IMG/VR virus record: IMGVR_UViG_3300025636_000001 | Coordinates: 52,878 to 116,877 of that record | From: a virus | Strand: one strand, 5' to 3' | Length of the DNA stretch: 64,000 nt | Shown here: positions 18,043 to 27,228 of the stretch, piece by piece | How the letters are laid out: every line of letters starts with the position of its first letter | Numbering within the stretch: position 1 is the first letter of the stretch | The notes under the pieces: generated by a model | What the model saw: only the letters and a program-made list of their open reading frames with translations | Databases searched by the model: none | Told to the model about the DNA's origin: nothing | Program-made: the position numbers and the translations under genes

Positions 18043-21000
18043 TACCTAAAAGATAAATTTAATTTAGTATTAGCTAGTTTAAAAAGCATTTTTCTATTTT
18101 TAGATTTTTTTCTTCTAAAAAGTATTTTATTATAATAATGTCTAAATTTTTTATGTTGAATTTCTTCTTTATTATAATTAAGATTTACATTATTTAAGTC
18201 TTTAATATAACCATTTACTTGGGTAATAAACTGATTATTTTGAACACCAGTAAATTCACCTCTATCGTTAGTAATGTCATAGAACTGATTAAATCTAAAT
18301 TTTTGTTCTTCTTTAGAATATAGAATTTTAATATCATTAAATCCTACTAAAGGATATTGAATCATTGCATATGGATCTTCTTTAGGATGCATCTCTAATT
18401 TTAATAATCCTGATATTTGTTCTGAATTATATATAATAGATTCATCAAAATTGTAATCTAAATCATGCCATCTATCATCACCACAACCATTTATAAGATC
18501 ACCATCATACACATAAGATTCTAATTGATATTCAACACTTTTTAATGTCATAACATTTTGACCTGTGTTTTCTATTATTTCTACTTCCCATGGGTATTCT
18601 TCATCATAATATTTAGCATAGCTTTGACAAGTTGCATTATGTCTCCATATACCTCCTTTATCTGTAACTGCTGCGCTGTTATTTGTTTTAGTAGTAAAGA
18701 AATGATTAATACTTGGTAGCACAAGTTCAGGATGCCAATCATGAAATGAAATCCAAGTTCTTGATTTAGGATCATATGATACAGTCCATGATGCATCTTC
18801 AAAAAATATAGGGTTTCCTATTTCCAATTTAATTTTAGAAGCACCTACACCCATATAATAAAATGTATTATCAATAAGTAAAACTTTACCTGTTTGATCT
18901 GCTTCTTCATTATTTAAATCAGGTACATATTTTTCCTTTAATTTATAATCTTTTTTAGTAAAATAAACTATATCATAATTAGGATCATAAATTGCTTGAC
19001 AACCAACTCCAACAACAGGGTTATCTGATAATGGGCTTTGTTCTAAATCAGGAAATTGTCTAACTAATATTGATGGTAAATATTTATTAAACCATTGTTT
19101 CATTCCTGCATTAGCAATGTTATCAAGTTTTCCGGTATAATGAAATATCTTACCTTGTGCTTGAGAGATAAAAAATAAACCAAAAGGTGTATTAATAACA
19201 CCTCTCATACTTTCAGATGAACCATATTCATTTGATAAATCTGAATTTACAATATTTTGAAGTGGTTGGTTAAATAGACCACCATCACCTATTGTAACTT
19301 TAGTACCTAGATCTGTTTGTAAAGTATCAACACCTTGAAACATTACAGGAGACTGATATGGAAATAATATCACAGCTCCACTCTTACTAATAGGTTTTAT
19401 AGTATTAACCTTTGTTTTAAAATCTTTATAATTATTTGGTAAGAACACCCTCCAAAAATCTTTTTTAGATTCTTGTTGAGATCTTAAAGAATATAATAAT
19501 CTTTTTGGGTAATATTGATAACAACTTTCGGCAACACTAGGGTCATAATCCCTTGGTTGAACATTACCAAAAGATGTTACTTGTGTAACAAATTTAGAAA
19601 TGCTTAATGATAAATCATATTTATAAAAATTACCTTTCTTTATTATGTCAGCATGAAACAAACCATCCGTTTCTGCATACTCTATATAATCATAATGACG
19701 TTTATCATCTGTATCATCCCAATCTCTATGCGCTAAATTATACTCAGACTCAACAAAAAAATCTTGGATACCATTACAATGAGTATACATGTAAGCATAT
19801 CTCATAGCAAAAGATGGATTAGGATCACTACCACTACCTAATAAACTTCCAATGTTGCTATTACAAGAACTATTACCTCTATCTAAATAAAATAAATCAT
19901 TTGGTAAAGGATCACTTGTTGATGCTAAACTAAAAGTAGCTATTTCTTGACCTAATCCAGTCATATCAAATTTTCTAGTATCCATCCAAAATCTTGGATA
20001 TGGTATATTTATACGTTGTAAATAATCATAAGTATATTGATCAGGTTGTCCATTTAAAAAATCAGAAAATATAGGCATGACTGTTTTTTCTGTATACCTA
20101 TTAATATATACATCTCCACTAAATATAGGTTCACTAGTAAATTTTTGACCAGGGTTGATTGCATTAATAAATTCAATACAACCTCTCATTTGAACTTGCT
20201 TAACTCCATCAAGTTGACCATATTGATTATCAAATTGAAATTTTAAACCTCCATATAAACAAGAAATTGTTTTTGATTGAAATTCTTCTGGTTTTTTTAA
20301 ATATGAGTTTCCAAAATCAGAATCAGCATCTCCACCTACTACATATCTAGAAATATCTTTTGTGCCAGGATCATCTAATTGATCTTCTGTTGCAATAGCA
20401 ACTGTTGCAGGTCTAAATAAATTATTAATTTTATGACCTTCAAATTCTTGAAAAGAACTTCCTAAATAATTTGAATTTAAAGTTTTAGTTCTATATTGTT
20501 GAGTCTTAGATCTTTTTGTAAAATTACTATAGAATCCATGTGAGTTATGTTTAAAAGCAAAATCTTCTTCTTTAACAAGGTTGTATATTAAATCAATTAT
20601 CTCTTGACCACCTATTGCTATATTAGTTGCACCTATCTGAGTACCTAATACAAGTCTGACAAATCTTGGTAAATTTGAAGAAGCTGTATTAAAAGTATAT
20701 GCATTGTTTGTTGTACCTCCTAATATACCAGGAATATTTCCTAAATTTTTTGCAATACCTGCGTCAACTTGTTGGCTTACGTATGCCAATGATCCACCAT
20801 CAACAATAGAAGCTAAAGAAGTTGCATCATCAATAAGAGTTGCTATTATCACATCTGCAGCTGTAGATCCAATTAAACCAGCTCCAACTGCAGCACTAAT
20901 TCCAACTTGTGCTACACCTGGTCCATTACCAACACCTGCTGGACCACCAAAACTAAAGTTAGCTGAAGACATATTACCTTTAGGACCTTCGTATTCAATT

Positions 21001-23084
21001 TCTCTTGTCCCTTGTACTTGATTTATTGCATAACCTACTCCAATAATTGCAGCTATAATAGCACCACCATTTCTAATAAGTTTATTTTGTGGGTGGTTCT
21101 CTGATTTAATAAAATGACCTATTGAAGTTCCATCCAACTCTCCATATATTCTAGTTTCATAAGCGTTTAAAAAAGGTCTTCTAAACATTAAATCTGGCGA
21201 ATGAAAAGTAAAATAATCTTTTTTATAACCTTGAATAGGTTTAAAATCTCTTTTGGAATTTCCAAAATTATCACAACCATCCGTTCTATGTGTATCAGGA
21301 TCAGCCTTACCATCATGAAAATAAACATCAGGTCTTAAATCATTGTAAGGATAGTTAGGGTATAACCCTTTGTCATTACCAAGATTTTGACCACCTTCTG
21401 GGATGGTATATTCTCTCATGTTTCTAAATATACCTTTTGCAAGAATAGATTTATGTCCTTCTCTTGATCCTCTTAGTATTTCATAACCAACTATATTTTC
21501 TAATAAATTACCATCATTATCAACTGGTGGGCTTATATTTTCAAATTGAACACCAAGAACTCTTATTTTTTCTTTTGAATCATTTGTTAATTCAACTTGT
21601 TGAGCCGTTTCTTCTGTTGGCATTTTATGATGTCTAATAGGTAATCCGCAAAGATCACCCCAAATATCAGGTCTTATTGGAGAATATATTTCAGTTGATT
21701 CCCAATATGCCATATCTCCTTTTGCAATCAAAACACCACCATCGTCAAGTGGTATATTTAAATTGTTAGTAAGTGTTGCTGTATTATATACTTGCCAATT
21801 TTTTTCATCAGAACTTAAAGCATTTACATTACTAGTAGATGCTTGTGTTGTTTCATTGATTGTTTGACCAAATTGATTAAACCCATTAACTCTAGGTTCT
21901 CTACCTGGTATATGATATGAACTTGAACGCTCTCCAGTATTATAAATCCAACGTATAAAAAAAGCATATTGTTCATCTCTTAAAAAACCTACTTTATTTC
22001 CGCCTTTATAGTAATAAGTTGAATCATATTCTGCAACTGTCCATTTACATTTAATTTTATTTGCTAAAGGTTGATAGTTAAAATCAAATTGTTCTCTTGG
22101 GCCTTTTCTTATTAAATAATCATTTACCACAAACATTGCATCTGATTTTTCATATGCGGGAGTTCTAAGAGGTATAAGTTCTAAAGGTATAGTAACCAAA
22201 GACTGATCAATGTAATCTACTTGTATAGCTGATGTTTCTGTACTATATAAACCTATTTTTTTTGCAACTGTTTGTTCTTGATTATTAGATAATATAACTA
22301 ATTCAAAATAATCAAATTCTTTATCTAAATTAGATACATTAATCACCAAACTTCCAGAACCACCTAAGTGATCAAACACTGATTGAATATTAGAAATACC
22401 AATATAATCAGTTACTCTTTGTTCATTAACTGTATAAGCTACATATGCTTGATATGATCCATTTCTTAATTGACCACCACTTTCTGATTTTCTTATGTCT
22501 ACACAAGGTGTATCTAATAAAGGTGCTAATCTAATTTTTTCACAATCTAATTCATTTGTATCTTCATATATAACGCAAGGGTCTTTACCTGATACAATAA
22601 TTTGTTTATATGGTATATTATCTATATTAAGAGTTCTTGATGGATTTTTACCATCATCCCAATATACTTGCCAAGAACAATCAAAGTTTTCTTTACCGGC
22701 ACCAACAACTAAATTTTTTCTATTAAATTGTAAACATTGATCATTGACTATTGTTTTATATTCACATTTACTATCATCAAATCTACCTATTTCAGAATTA
22801 ATATCATCTGTAGAATAAATAACCCATTGATCTGCATATAAATGAATAGCACCAATAATAGTGTATGGTGCAGCTGCACAACTAATATTGGCAGGTTCAT
22901 TCCCTAAAACAGCTAAATCTCCATCTACAGAATTATTTATAGCATTACGTGCATGAGACCAAGATTCTTTTGCTTGAAAAGAAGCATTAGTATCTTTAAC
23001 CATCCCCTTTAAAAAAGTTCTACTGTCAACAGTAGATGTATTTTGCATTTTAGGTTTTGCTTTGTTTACTCTTTTCTTTGCCAT
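18042..23084 (-). CDS. Muzzle / tail-tube-type protein, 1680 aa
   Basis: The N-terminus (residues 20-70) has SRTFLKGMVKDTNASF followed by ARNAINNSVDGDLAVLGNEP, the signature I associate with the crAss-like muzzle protein (often annotated as stabilization or tail tubular protein B-like). The rest is long and beta-rich, with many 'YDPKSRTWISFHDWHPE'-type aromatic stretches near 1440-1480, in keeping with a multi-domain tail barrel. A hydrophobic Gly/Ala-rich stretch at about residues 670-760 is notable and could be an internal disordered or pore-contacting segment. It follows two ring-type proteins and precedes the large cargo proteins, as in crAss-like genomes. The C-terminus is strongly basic (KILFRRKKSKNRKMLFKLAN). 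Assignment is by family resemblance and position. Confidence 0.85.
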   Translation of the reverse strand: MAKKRVNKAKPKMQNTSTVDSRTFLKGMVKDTNASFQAKESWSHARNAINNSVDGDLAVLGNEPANISCAAAPYTIIGAIHLYADQWVIYSTDDINSEIGRFDDSKCEYKTIVNDQCLQFNRKNLVVGAGKENFDCSWQVYWDDGKNPSRTLNIDNIPYKQIIVSGKDPCVIYEDTNELDCEKIRLAPLLDTPCVDIRKSESGGQLRNGSYQAYVAYTVNEQRVTDYIGISNIQSVFDHLGGSGSLVINVSNLDKEFDYFELVILSNNQEQTVAKKIGLYSTETSAIQVDYIDQSLVTIPLELIPLRTPAYEKSDAMFVVNDYLIRKGPREQFDFNYQPLANKIKCKWTVAEYDSTYYYKGGNKVGFLRDEQYAFFIRWIYNTGERSSSYHIPGREPRVNGFNQFGQTINETTQASTSNVNALSSDEKNWQVYNTATLTNNLNIPLDDGGVLIAKGDMAYWESTEIYSPIRPDIWGDLCGLPIRHHKMPTEETAQQVELTNDSKEKIRVLGVQFENISPPVDNDGNLLENIVGYEILRGSREGHKSILAKGIFRNMREYTIPEGGQNLGNDKGLYPNYPYNDLRPDVYFHDGKADPDTHRTDGCDNFGNSKRDFKPIQGYKKDYFTFHSPDLMFRRPFLNAYETRIYGELDGTSIGHFIKSENHPQNKLIRNGGAIIAAIIGVGYAINQVQGTREIEYEGPKGNMSSANFSFGGPAGVGNGPGVAQVGISAAVGAGLIGSTAADVIIATLIDDATSLASIVDGGSLAYVSQQVDAGIAKNLGNIPGILGGTTNNAYTFNTASSNLPRFVRLVLGTQIGATNIAIGGQEIIDLIYNLVKEEDFAFKHNSHGFYSNFTKRSKTQQYRTKTLNSNYLGSSFQEFEGHKINNLFRPATVAIATEDQLDDPGTKDISRYVVGGDADSDFGNSYLKKPEEFQSKTISCLYGGLKFQFDNQYGQLDGVKQVQMRGCIEFINAINPGQKFTSEPIFSGDVYINRYTEKTVMPIFSDFLNGQPDQYTYDYLQRINIPYPRFWMDTRKFDMTGLGQEIATFSLASTSDPLPNDLFYLDRGNSSCNSNIGSLLGSGSDPNPSFAMRYAYMYTHCNGIQDFFVESEYNLAHRDWDDTDDKRHYDYIEYAETDGLFHADIIKKGNFYKYDLSLSISKFVTQVTSFGNVQPRDYDPSVAESCYQYYPKRLLYSLRSQQESKKDFWRVFLPNNYKDFKTKVNTIKPISKSGAVILFPYQSPVMFQGVDTLQTDLGTKVTIGDGGLFNQPLQNIVNSDLSNEYGSSESMRGVINTPFGLFFISQAQGKIFHYTGKLDNIANAGMKQWFNKYLPSILVRQFPDLEQSPLSDNPVVGVGCQAIYDPNYDIVYFTKKDYKLKEKYVPDLNNEEADQTGKVLLIDNTFYYMGVGASKIKLEIGNPIFFEDASWTVSYDPKSRTWISFHDWHPELVLPSINHFFTTKTNNSAAVTDKGGIWRHNATCQSYAKYYDEEYPWEVEIIENTGQNVMTLKSVEYQLESYVYDGDLINGCGDDRWHDLDYNFDESIIYNSEQISGLLKLEMHPKEDPYAMIQYPLVGFNDIKILYSKEEQKFRFNQFYDITNDRGEFTGVQNNQFITQVNGYIKDLNNVNLNYNKEEIQHKKFRHYYNKILFRRKKSKNRKMLFKLANTKLNLSFR

Positions 23085-23088
23085 AATA

Positions 23089-23970
23089 TTATCTTAATGT
23101 AGGACTGCTTTTAAACATGTTGTAATAGTTATGGTATTGAGCTTTTCTGTTCACTAACCACATTTTCTTCAATTCAGCAAAGTCTGGAGTATTAATAAAA
23201 GACAAAGCGTTATTTCTTGCAGCTCTTAATCTTTGTTCTATTAACCCCATTTGATTACCTACAGGCTCACCTGCAAAAATCATGTTTTCAAGTATACGCT
23301 GCTTAAGTGCATACTCATAATATTCATTACAGTAAGGATGATCTAAAACTAAAAGATTACCACTATTGTCTTCCATGGCTCCTTGATAATTTATGTAAAC
23401 CTTACCACTCTTAAAATTTGTTTTTAAAAAACCATCTTTAACCTCACCTACGTTATCTGAAACAACGTTTATGTTTGGGCAATCACAAGTAGAATCATTT
23501 ACAGTAGCAATGCGTAAAGGAGCAAAAGCTGTATAAGATCTATATTGACTTCCTGCTACTTTGTGAATTAATTTGTATTCTTCACCATCAGGACAATTCT
23601 TAATAACACAAACATCATTACATTTACCGTCACTACATGAATCTGTAAATCCTGGATCAGGAACATAATCTACATGAACATCTTCAACATGTGTGCCTGA
23701 AGGCATTTGAGTCTCTATAGTGTACTCACCACAAATAAATGCATAATTTAAATATGCAAAATCATGGGGTAATTTAGCTTTATTATGTTCTACTTCTAAA
23801 ACAACTTGTTTTGTTCTATGTATTTTTATACCTAGATCATAATTAACTCTTGTTGCTACTTTAATAAGCTGAGCAGGATCTATCATGCCATCTAAAGCAT
23901 AAGTAGAAAAGTCAATGGAAACATCTTCCATCAAACTATCAAAGGTTCTGTATTTATGTGAAATTGCCAT
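23089..23970 (-). CDS. Ring/neck-type tail protein, 293 aa
   Basis: The sequence MAISHKYRTFDSLMEDVSID followed by IKIHRTKQVVLEVEHNKAKL and PHDFAYLNYAFICGEY resembles crAss-like ring proteins that connect the portal to the muzzle. A Cys-rich insert is present at about residues 111-125 (DSCSDGKCNDVCVIKNC) and another pair at 163-165 (CDC). The C-terminal half is alpha-helical with a YEYALKQRILENMIFAGEPV segment. It begins within one base of the preceding 223-residue gene's stop and ends 4 bases before the muzzle gene, so the three are likely translated as a unit. The exact ring position cannot be told from sequence. Confidence 0.8.
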   Translation of the reverse strand: MAISHKYRTFDSLMEDVSIDFSTYALDGMIDPAQLIKVATRVNYDLGIKIHRTKQVVLEVEHNKAKLPHDFAYLNYAFICGEYTIETQMPSGTHVEDVHVDYVPDPGFTDSCSDGKCNDVCVIKNCPDGEEYKLIHKVAGSQYRSYTAFAPLRIATVNDSTCDCPNINVVSDNVGEVKDGFLKTNFKSGKVYINYQGAMEDNSGNLLVLDHPYCNEYYEYALKQRILENMIFAGEPVGNQMGLIEQRLRAARNNALSFINTPDFAELKKMWLVNRKAQYHNYYNMFKSSPTLR

Positions 23971-24641
23971 TATCTATGTAAATTAATTTTGTTATCTGAA
24001 TCTTCTGAAGGTATCTTAAGAGTGTTCATCATAACTCCTAATACTTGCTGTTCTATTTCAGCAAACAGTGACTCAGGAATATTAATATCCTGTTCATATC
24101 TTGGCGTGCATTGATCTTTGGTTTCACATAACCAATCAGATATATCATCATCAAAAACACCTTCTAGTTTTATTGCATCCCATTCTAAGTCTGGTAAATA
24201 CAAATACCCGTTAAGGTACCAGAAGTACTTTTTGTTATTGTATCTAAATGAAGTTGTTTTTGTCAATGAAGTGTAAGTACCCGGATGAGTAGCTTGAAGC
24301 TCTTGAGAGCCGTCTATTGAACTCACAGTTCTAATTAAAGGACCCCAATATCCTTCTAACATATTAGGGAGTTTATTTTTTGTACGTTTTATTGTACAAC
24401 CTGATTGTATTCCTGTGCAAGTTGCTTCTACTTTATCTACTTCAATTAATTCTATAAAAGGAAGAGTTTTCCATATAGCATTAAATTTCATAAGCTTATT
24501 TGCATTGTCTTGTCTTCTAATTAAGAGTTGTGCAAATTTTTGTATTAAGCTATATACATATCTATCAGTTACAAAAGCATCTTGCGTTTCTGCTTTTACC
24601 TGACCTCTTATTCTTGATATTACTGATCCTATAGTTGTCAT
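23970..24641 (-). CDS. Ring/neck-type tail protein, 223 aa
   Basis: A helical N-terminus (TTIGSVISRIRGQVKAETQD, YVYSLIQKFAQLLIRRQDNA) is followed by a beta-rich middle with YFWYLNGYLYLPDLEWDAIK and a C-terminal helix, the pattern I recall from crAss-like ring/stabilization proteins. Four cysteines lie in the middle region. It directly precedes the 293-residue ring-type gene and the muzzle gene, with a one-base overlap between stop and next start. Role as part of the tail collar is inferred from family resemblance and gene order. Confidence 0.78.
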   Translation of the reverse strand: MTTIGSVISRIRGQVKAETQDAFVTDRYVYSLIQKFAQLLIRRQDNANKLMKFNAIWKTLPFIELIEVDKVEATCTGIQSGCTIKRTKNKLPNMLEGYWGPLIRTVSSIDGSQELQATHPGTYTSLTKTTSFRYNNKKYFWYLNGYLYLPDLEWDAIKLEGVFDDDISDWLCETKDQCTPRYEQDINIPESLFAEIEQQVLGVMMNTLKIPSEDSDNKINLHR

Positions 24642-24646
24642 GATGT

Positions 24647-25213
24647 TTATATTTCAAATTCATCATAGTCCTTTAGTGCTTTGTTAGTATTTTTTAAATT
24701 AGGATCATACAGATGTGAAACTTTCATTTTACTCTGCATCTTTATATACTTTGTCCAGTTCTTAGGATATTCTTTTGCAACTGATCTTTTAAAATCTCTA
24801 CAAGCTGTGAATGACCAAAGCTCTCTATTTTTAAATCTGTATTTAGTTGACCAGTTTGTATAAAATATTTTTCCTATGTTTCCGTCTGTATCCCAATTTT
24901 TATTTCTTAACACTTTACCATACTCATTTGATTTAGAATAATCTATATTAACAGTCTTTGCTGGAGGACATGTTCCTATAAATAAATAACCCAATGAGTC
25001 TGGTAATTCAACACCGTCTCTATGTTTTATTACGCCTTCCCACAATGCTTTATTATATAATTTAATAATACTTTTTAACTTATTATTATCAATATGTGAA
25101 TATAGTGGTCTCTTGTCTTTAAATTCTTTTAACGTTTCTTTGTTTAGTATACCTAAAGTTTTACTTCTATATCTAGGAGCATTTAAATCAGGTTTATTAA
25201 AATTATTAATCAT
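24647..25213 (-). CDS. Conserved tail-region protein of unknown function, 188 aa
   Basis: A basic protein (many Lys/Arg, including RYRSKTLGILNKETLKEFKD) with a central LPDSLGYLFIGTCPP segment and an aromatic-rich KNWTKYIKMQSK region. It lies between a metallophosphoesterase and the ring-type genes, 5 bases before the latter, a place where crAss-like phages carry a conserved small gene. No domain could be named. Its high charge suggests contact with DNA or a negatively charged protein surface, but that is a guess. Confidence 0.75.
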   Translation of the reverse strand: MINNFNKPDLNAPRYRSKTLGILNKETLKEFKDKRPLYSHIDNNKLKSIIKLYNKALWEGVIKHRDGVELPDSLGYLFIGTCPPAKTVNIDYSKSNEYGKVLRNKNWDTDGNIGKIFYTNWSTKYRFKNRELWSFTACRDFKRSVAKEYPKNWTKYIKMQSKMKVSHLYDPNLKNTNKALKDYDEFEI

Positions 25214-25271
25214 ACTTATATTATTAATTTACAAAAAAAACAGCACTTATGAAAGTATAAGTTGTTGTTCT

Positions 25272-26486
25272 TTATATTGCCTGATATGTTAATTCAGTTA
25301 TTGTACCTATAATTGGATCTTGAAGTTCTAATTTACCTGATCTTCTATTGCAAGTATATTTATTTGAATAATGATAGTAATCTGTTTTACCTAAACTTGG
25401 TAAACTCTTTTCAATAAAACCAGCAGTTTCATTAGAAGTCATATATTCTGTTTTTCTATCTGTATGAATGTGACCTTTAAATAATGTTCTGTTGATTGTT
25501 TTACCCCATTCAATAGGATATTCACTAGCATAAACTAATGGTGTATTTTTAGAATGTTTATCTCCATGCTCAAATGCATTAAAATTATTATGATAAACAT
25601 GTACTTTTCTTTCATCATATTTTACATCCCATTCAATTTCATCAGATTTAATTGATTTAGAAAGGGCATGTGCTAAATGATAAGATGATAATCTGTCATG
25701 ATTACCCGGGATATAGACAACTACTAATTTTTCACAAAATGCTTTGATATAATTAATAGCCCAATGCATTGCATCAAAAGCTTGTTGATAAGCCTCTGTA
25801 GCATTCATGCAGTTATCTAAAGGTGTTCCGCTTGTGGTTGTACCAGAAAAGGTGTCCATGTTGATTAGATCACCTCCTAGTACAAAATACATTTTTTCTA
25901 TGTGATGTGTAGGTACAGCTCTTTTTATTAAGTTTTTGATTGTATCCTCAAAATCTTTATCTATTGTTTCATTACCTTCTTTACCAAAATGAATATCTTG
26001 TAAAGACATTACACCACAAACTACATCTTTATTAAGCTTGTTTAATTTTACTTTTGGTATTTTAAAAGTCTTAGGTTTCCATTTTTCTAATAAATCCTTC
26101 AATAAATCTCCAGGACCTTCTTTTACTTTACTAACCAAAGCTGATACACGCCAGTGATCAGACATTTGTTTATTCCAATATTGAGATAATTTCCACTGAG
26201 TTGTGTCAATTTTTAAAAGTTCTATAATCTCCTCTGCTGATTTAGGTTCAGTAGTTGAGGAAATTGAAAGTGTTTTTTCACCTTTATCTAAGTCAACTGA
26301 TTCTGTAAATTTACTAGTTCCATCATTTATAATTTTAGATCTTTTTTTTGCTTTACGTCTTTCTCTAAGTATTTCTTTTTTAATTTTAATATACTCTGAT
26401 TCAAGTATACCTAACCTGGCAGCACAGTATGTTGGATTTTTTTTCCATCTAATTGTTTCTGCAACTTGTTTTTTTAATGAACTCAT
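25272..26486 (-). CDS. Calcineurin-like metallophosphoesterase, 404 aa
   Basis: All five metal-binding blocks of the calcineurin-like phosphoesterase fold are visible: D164-x-H166 (LQDIHFG), G-D at 205-206 (VLGGDLINMD), GNHD at 261-264, HGD at 307-309 and GHIH at 338-341. The enzyme should hydrolyse phosphoester bonds using two metal ions; the substrate (nucleic acid, nucleotide or protein phosphate) cannot be told. The first 60 residues are basic (RERRKAKKRSK) and a helical segment at 84-118 precedes the catalytic domain, which may recruit DNA or a partner. It sits between adhesin genes and the ring-protein genes, a usual site for such an enzyme in crAss-like phages. A strong terminator separates it from the upstream 198-residue gene, so it needs its own promoter. 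Confidence 0.9.
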   Translation of the reverse strand: MSSLKKQVAETIRWKKNPTYCAARLGILESEYIKIKKEILRERRKAKKRSKIINDGTSKFTESVDLDKGEKTLSISSTTEPKSAEEIIELLKIDTTQWKLSQYWNKQMSDHWRVSALVSKVKEGPGDLLKDLLEKWKPKTFKIPKVKLNKLNKDVVCGVMSLQDIHFGKEGNETIDKDFEDTIKNLIKRAVPTHHIEKMYFVLGGDLINMDTFSGTTTSGTPLDNCMNATEAYQQAFDAMHWAINYIKAFCEKLVVVYIPGNHDRLSSYHLAHALSKSIKSDEIEWDVKYDERKVHVYHNNFNAFEHGDKHSKNTPLVYASEYPIEWGKTINRTLFKGHIHTDRKTEYMTSNETAGFIEKSLPSLGKTDYYHYSNKYTCNRRSGKLELQDPIIGTITELTYQAI

Positions 26487-26530
26487 ATAAAAAATATTTA
26501 TAAATTAACCAAATGTATGAAAAAAAATTT

Positions 26531-26568
26531 AATAAAAAAAGAGAAGGCCCCTATAAAGGGACCTTCTC
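26531..26568 (-). terminator. Intrinsic terminator after the 198-aa adhesin gene
   Basis: On the minus strand a GC-rich stem (GAGAAGGTCCC pairing with GGGGCCTTCTC, small loop) at 26541-26568 is followed by a run of seven T. It lies 40 bases after the stop at 26608. Confidence 0.9.
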
Positions 26569-26607
26569 CACCGTTAGTAGTAGAAAACCAACAAACCACT
26601 ACTTTTT

Positions 26608-27204
26608 TTATACTAATGTTTTAACTAAAATTTCAACACTGTCACATAATGCACTTCCGTCAGTTGACGTAAGTTTTATTTTATATTCAGTATCTGGACT
26701 TAAAGTTGTAATATTAAAATCATTTATTGATGATGTTAATAATACACTGTTGGCTTGAACCCATCCTGATGGACTTGTTAAAGTATCATAAAATACATTT
26801 ATACCTAAACTTAAAGAGGAAGTATTATTCCAAACTATAGATAAACTTGTGTCTGTAATATTTTCAGCGTATACATTATAAGGAGCGTGATGTACATTAT
26901 TTGCTGTACATGTACCTAATCCATTTGCAATCATTAAGGCAAACTTTTGTATTACTTGATCTAACCGTTCACCTGAATCTATTTTTAAAATACCATTGGT
27001 TGTTTCTATTTGAAAAGATGTACCACAATAACTAACACACTCAACACATTGAACATCATCACATCTTTCATTACCAACACCACATTGAGTATAACCGCAT
27101 TGTGTTTCATATGCTACATCAGAGCAACCACATGGTAATTTTGAACAAGAGCAATTTGAATTTTGACATCCATTACAATTTTCACAGTTATTATTACAAG
27201 CCAT
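26608..27204 (-). CDS. Cys-rich protein with C-terminal fibronectin III-like domain, 198 aa
   Basis: The first 65 residues contain about 20 cysteines (CNNNCENCNGCQNSNCSCSK onward), followed by a short helical linker and a C-terminal domain at about 105-198 with the fibronectin type III pattern (APYNVYAENITDTSLSIVWN, then LSPDTEYKIKLTSTDG). It follows the 732-residue von Willebrand protein by 24 bases and ends at a strong terminator, so the two are one transcription unit. The Cys pattern could bind metal or form disulfides once outside the cell. A virion-surface role (head or tail fibre) is inferred. Confidence 0.8.
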   Translation of the reverse strand: MACNNNCENCNGCQNSNCSCSKLPCGCSDVAYETQCGYTQCGVGNERCDDVQCVECVSYCGTSFQIETTNGILKIDSGERLDQVIQKFALMIANGLGTCTANNVHHAPYNVYAENITDTSLSIVWNNTSSLSLGINVFYDTLTSPSGWVQANSVLLTSSINDFNITTLSPDTEYKIKLTSTDGSALCDSVEILVKTLV

Positions 27205-27228
27205 TTTATTTAATTTTTTATATTTTTA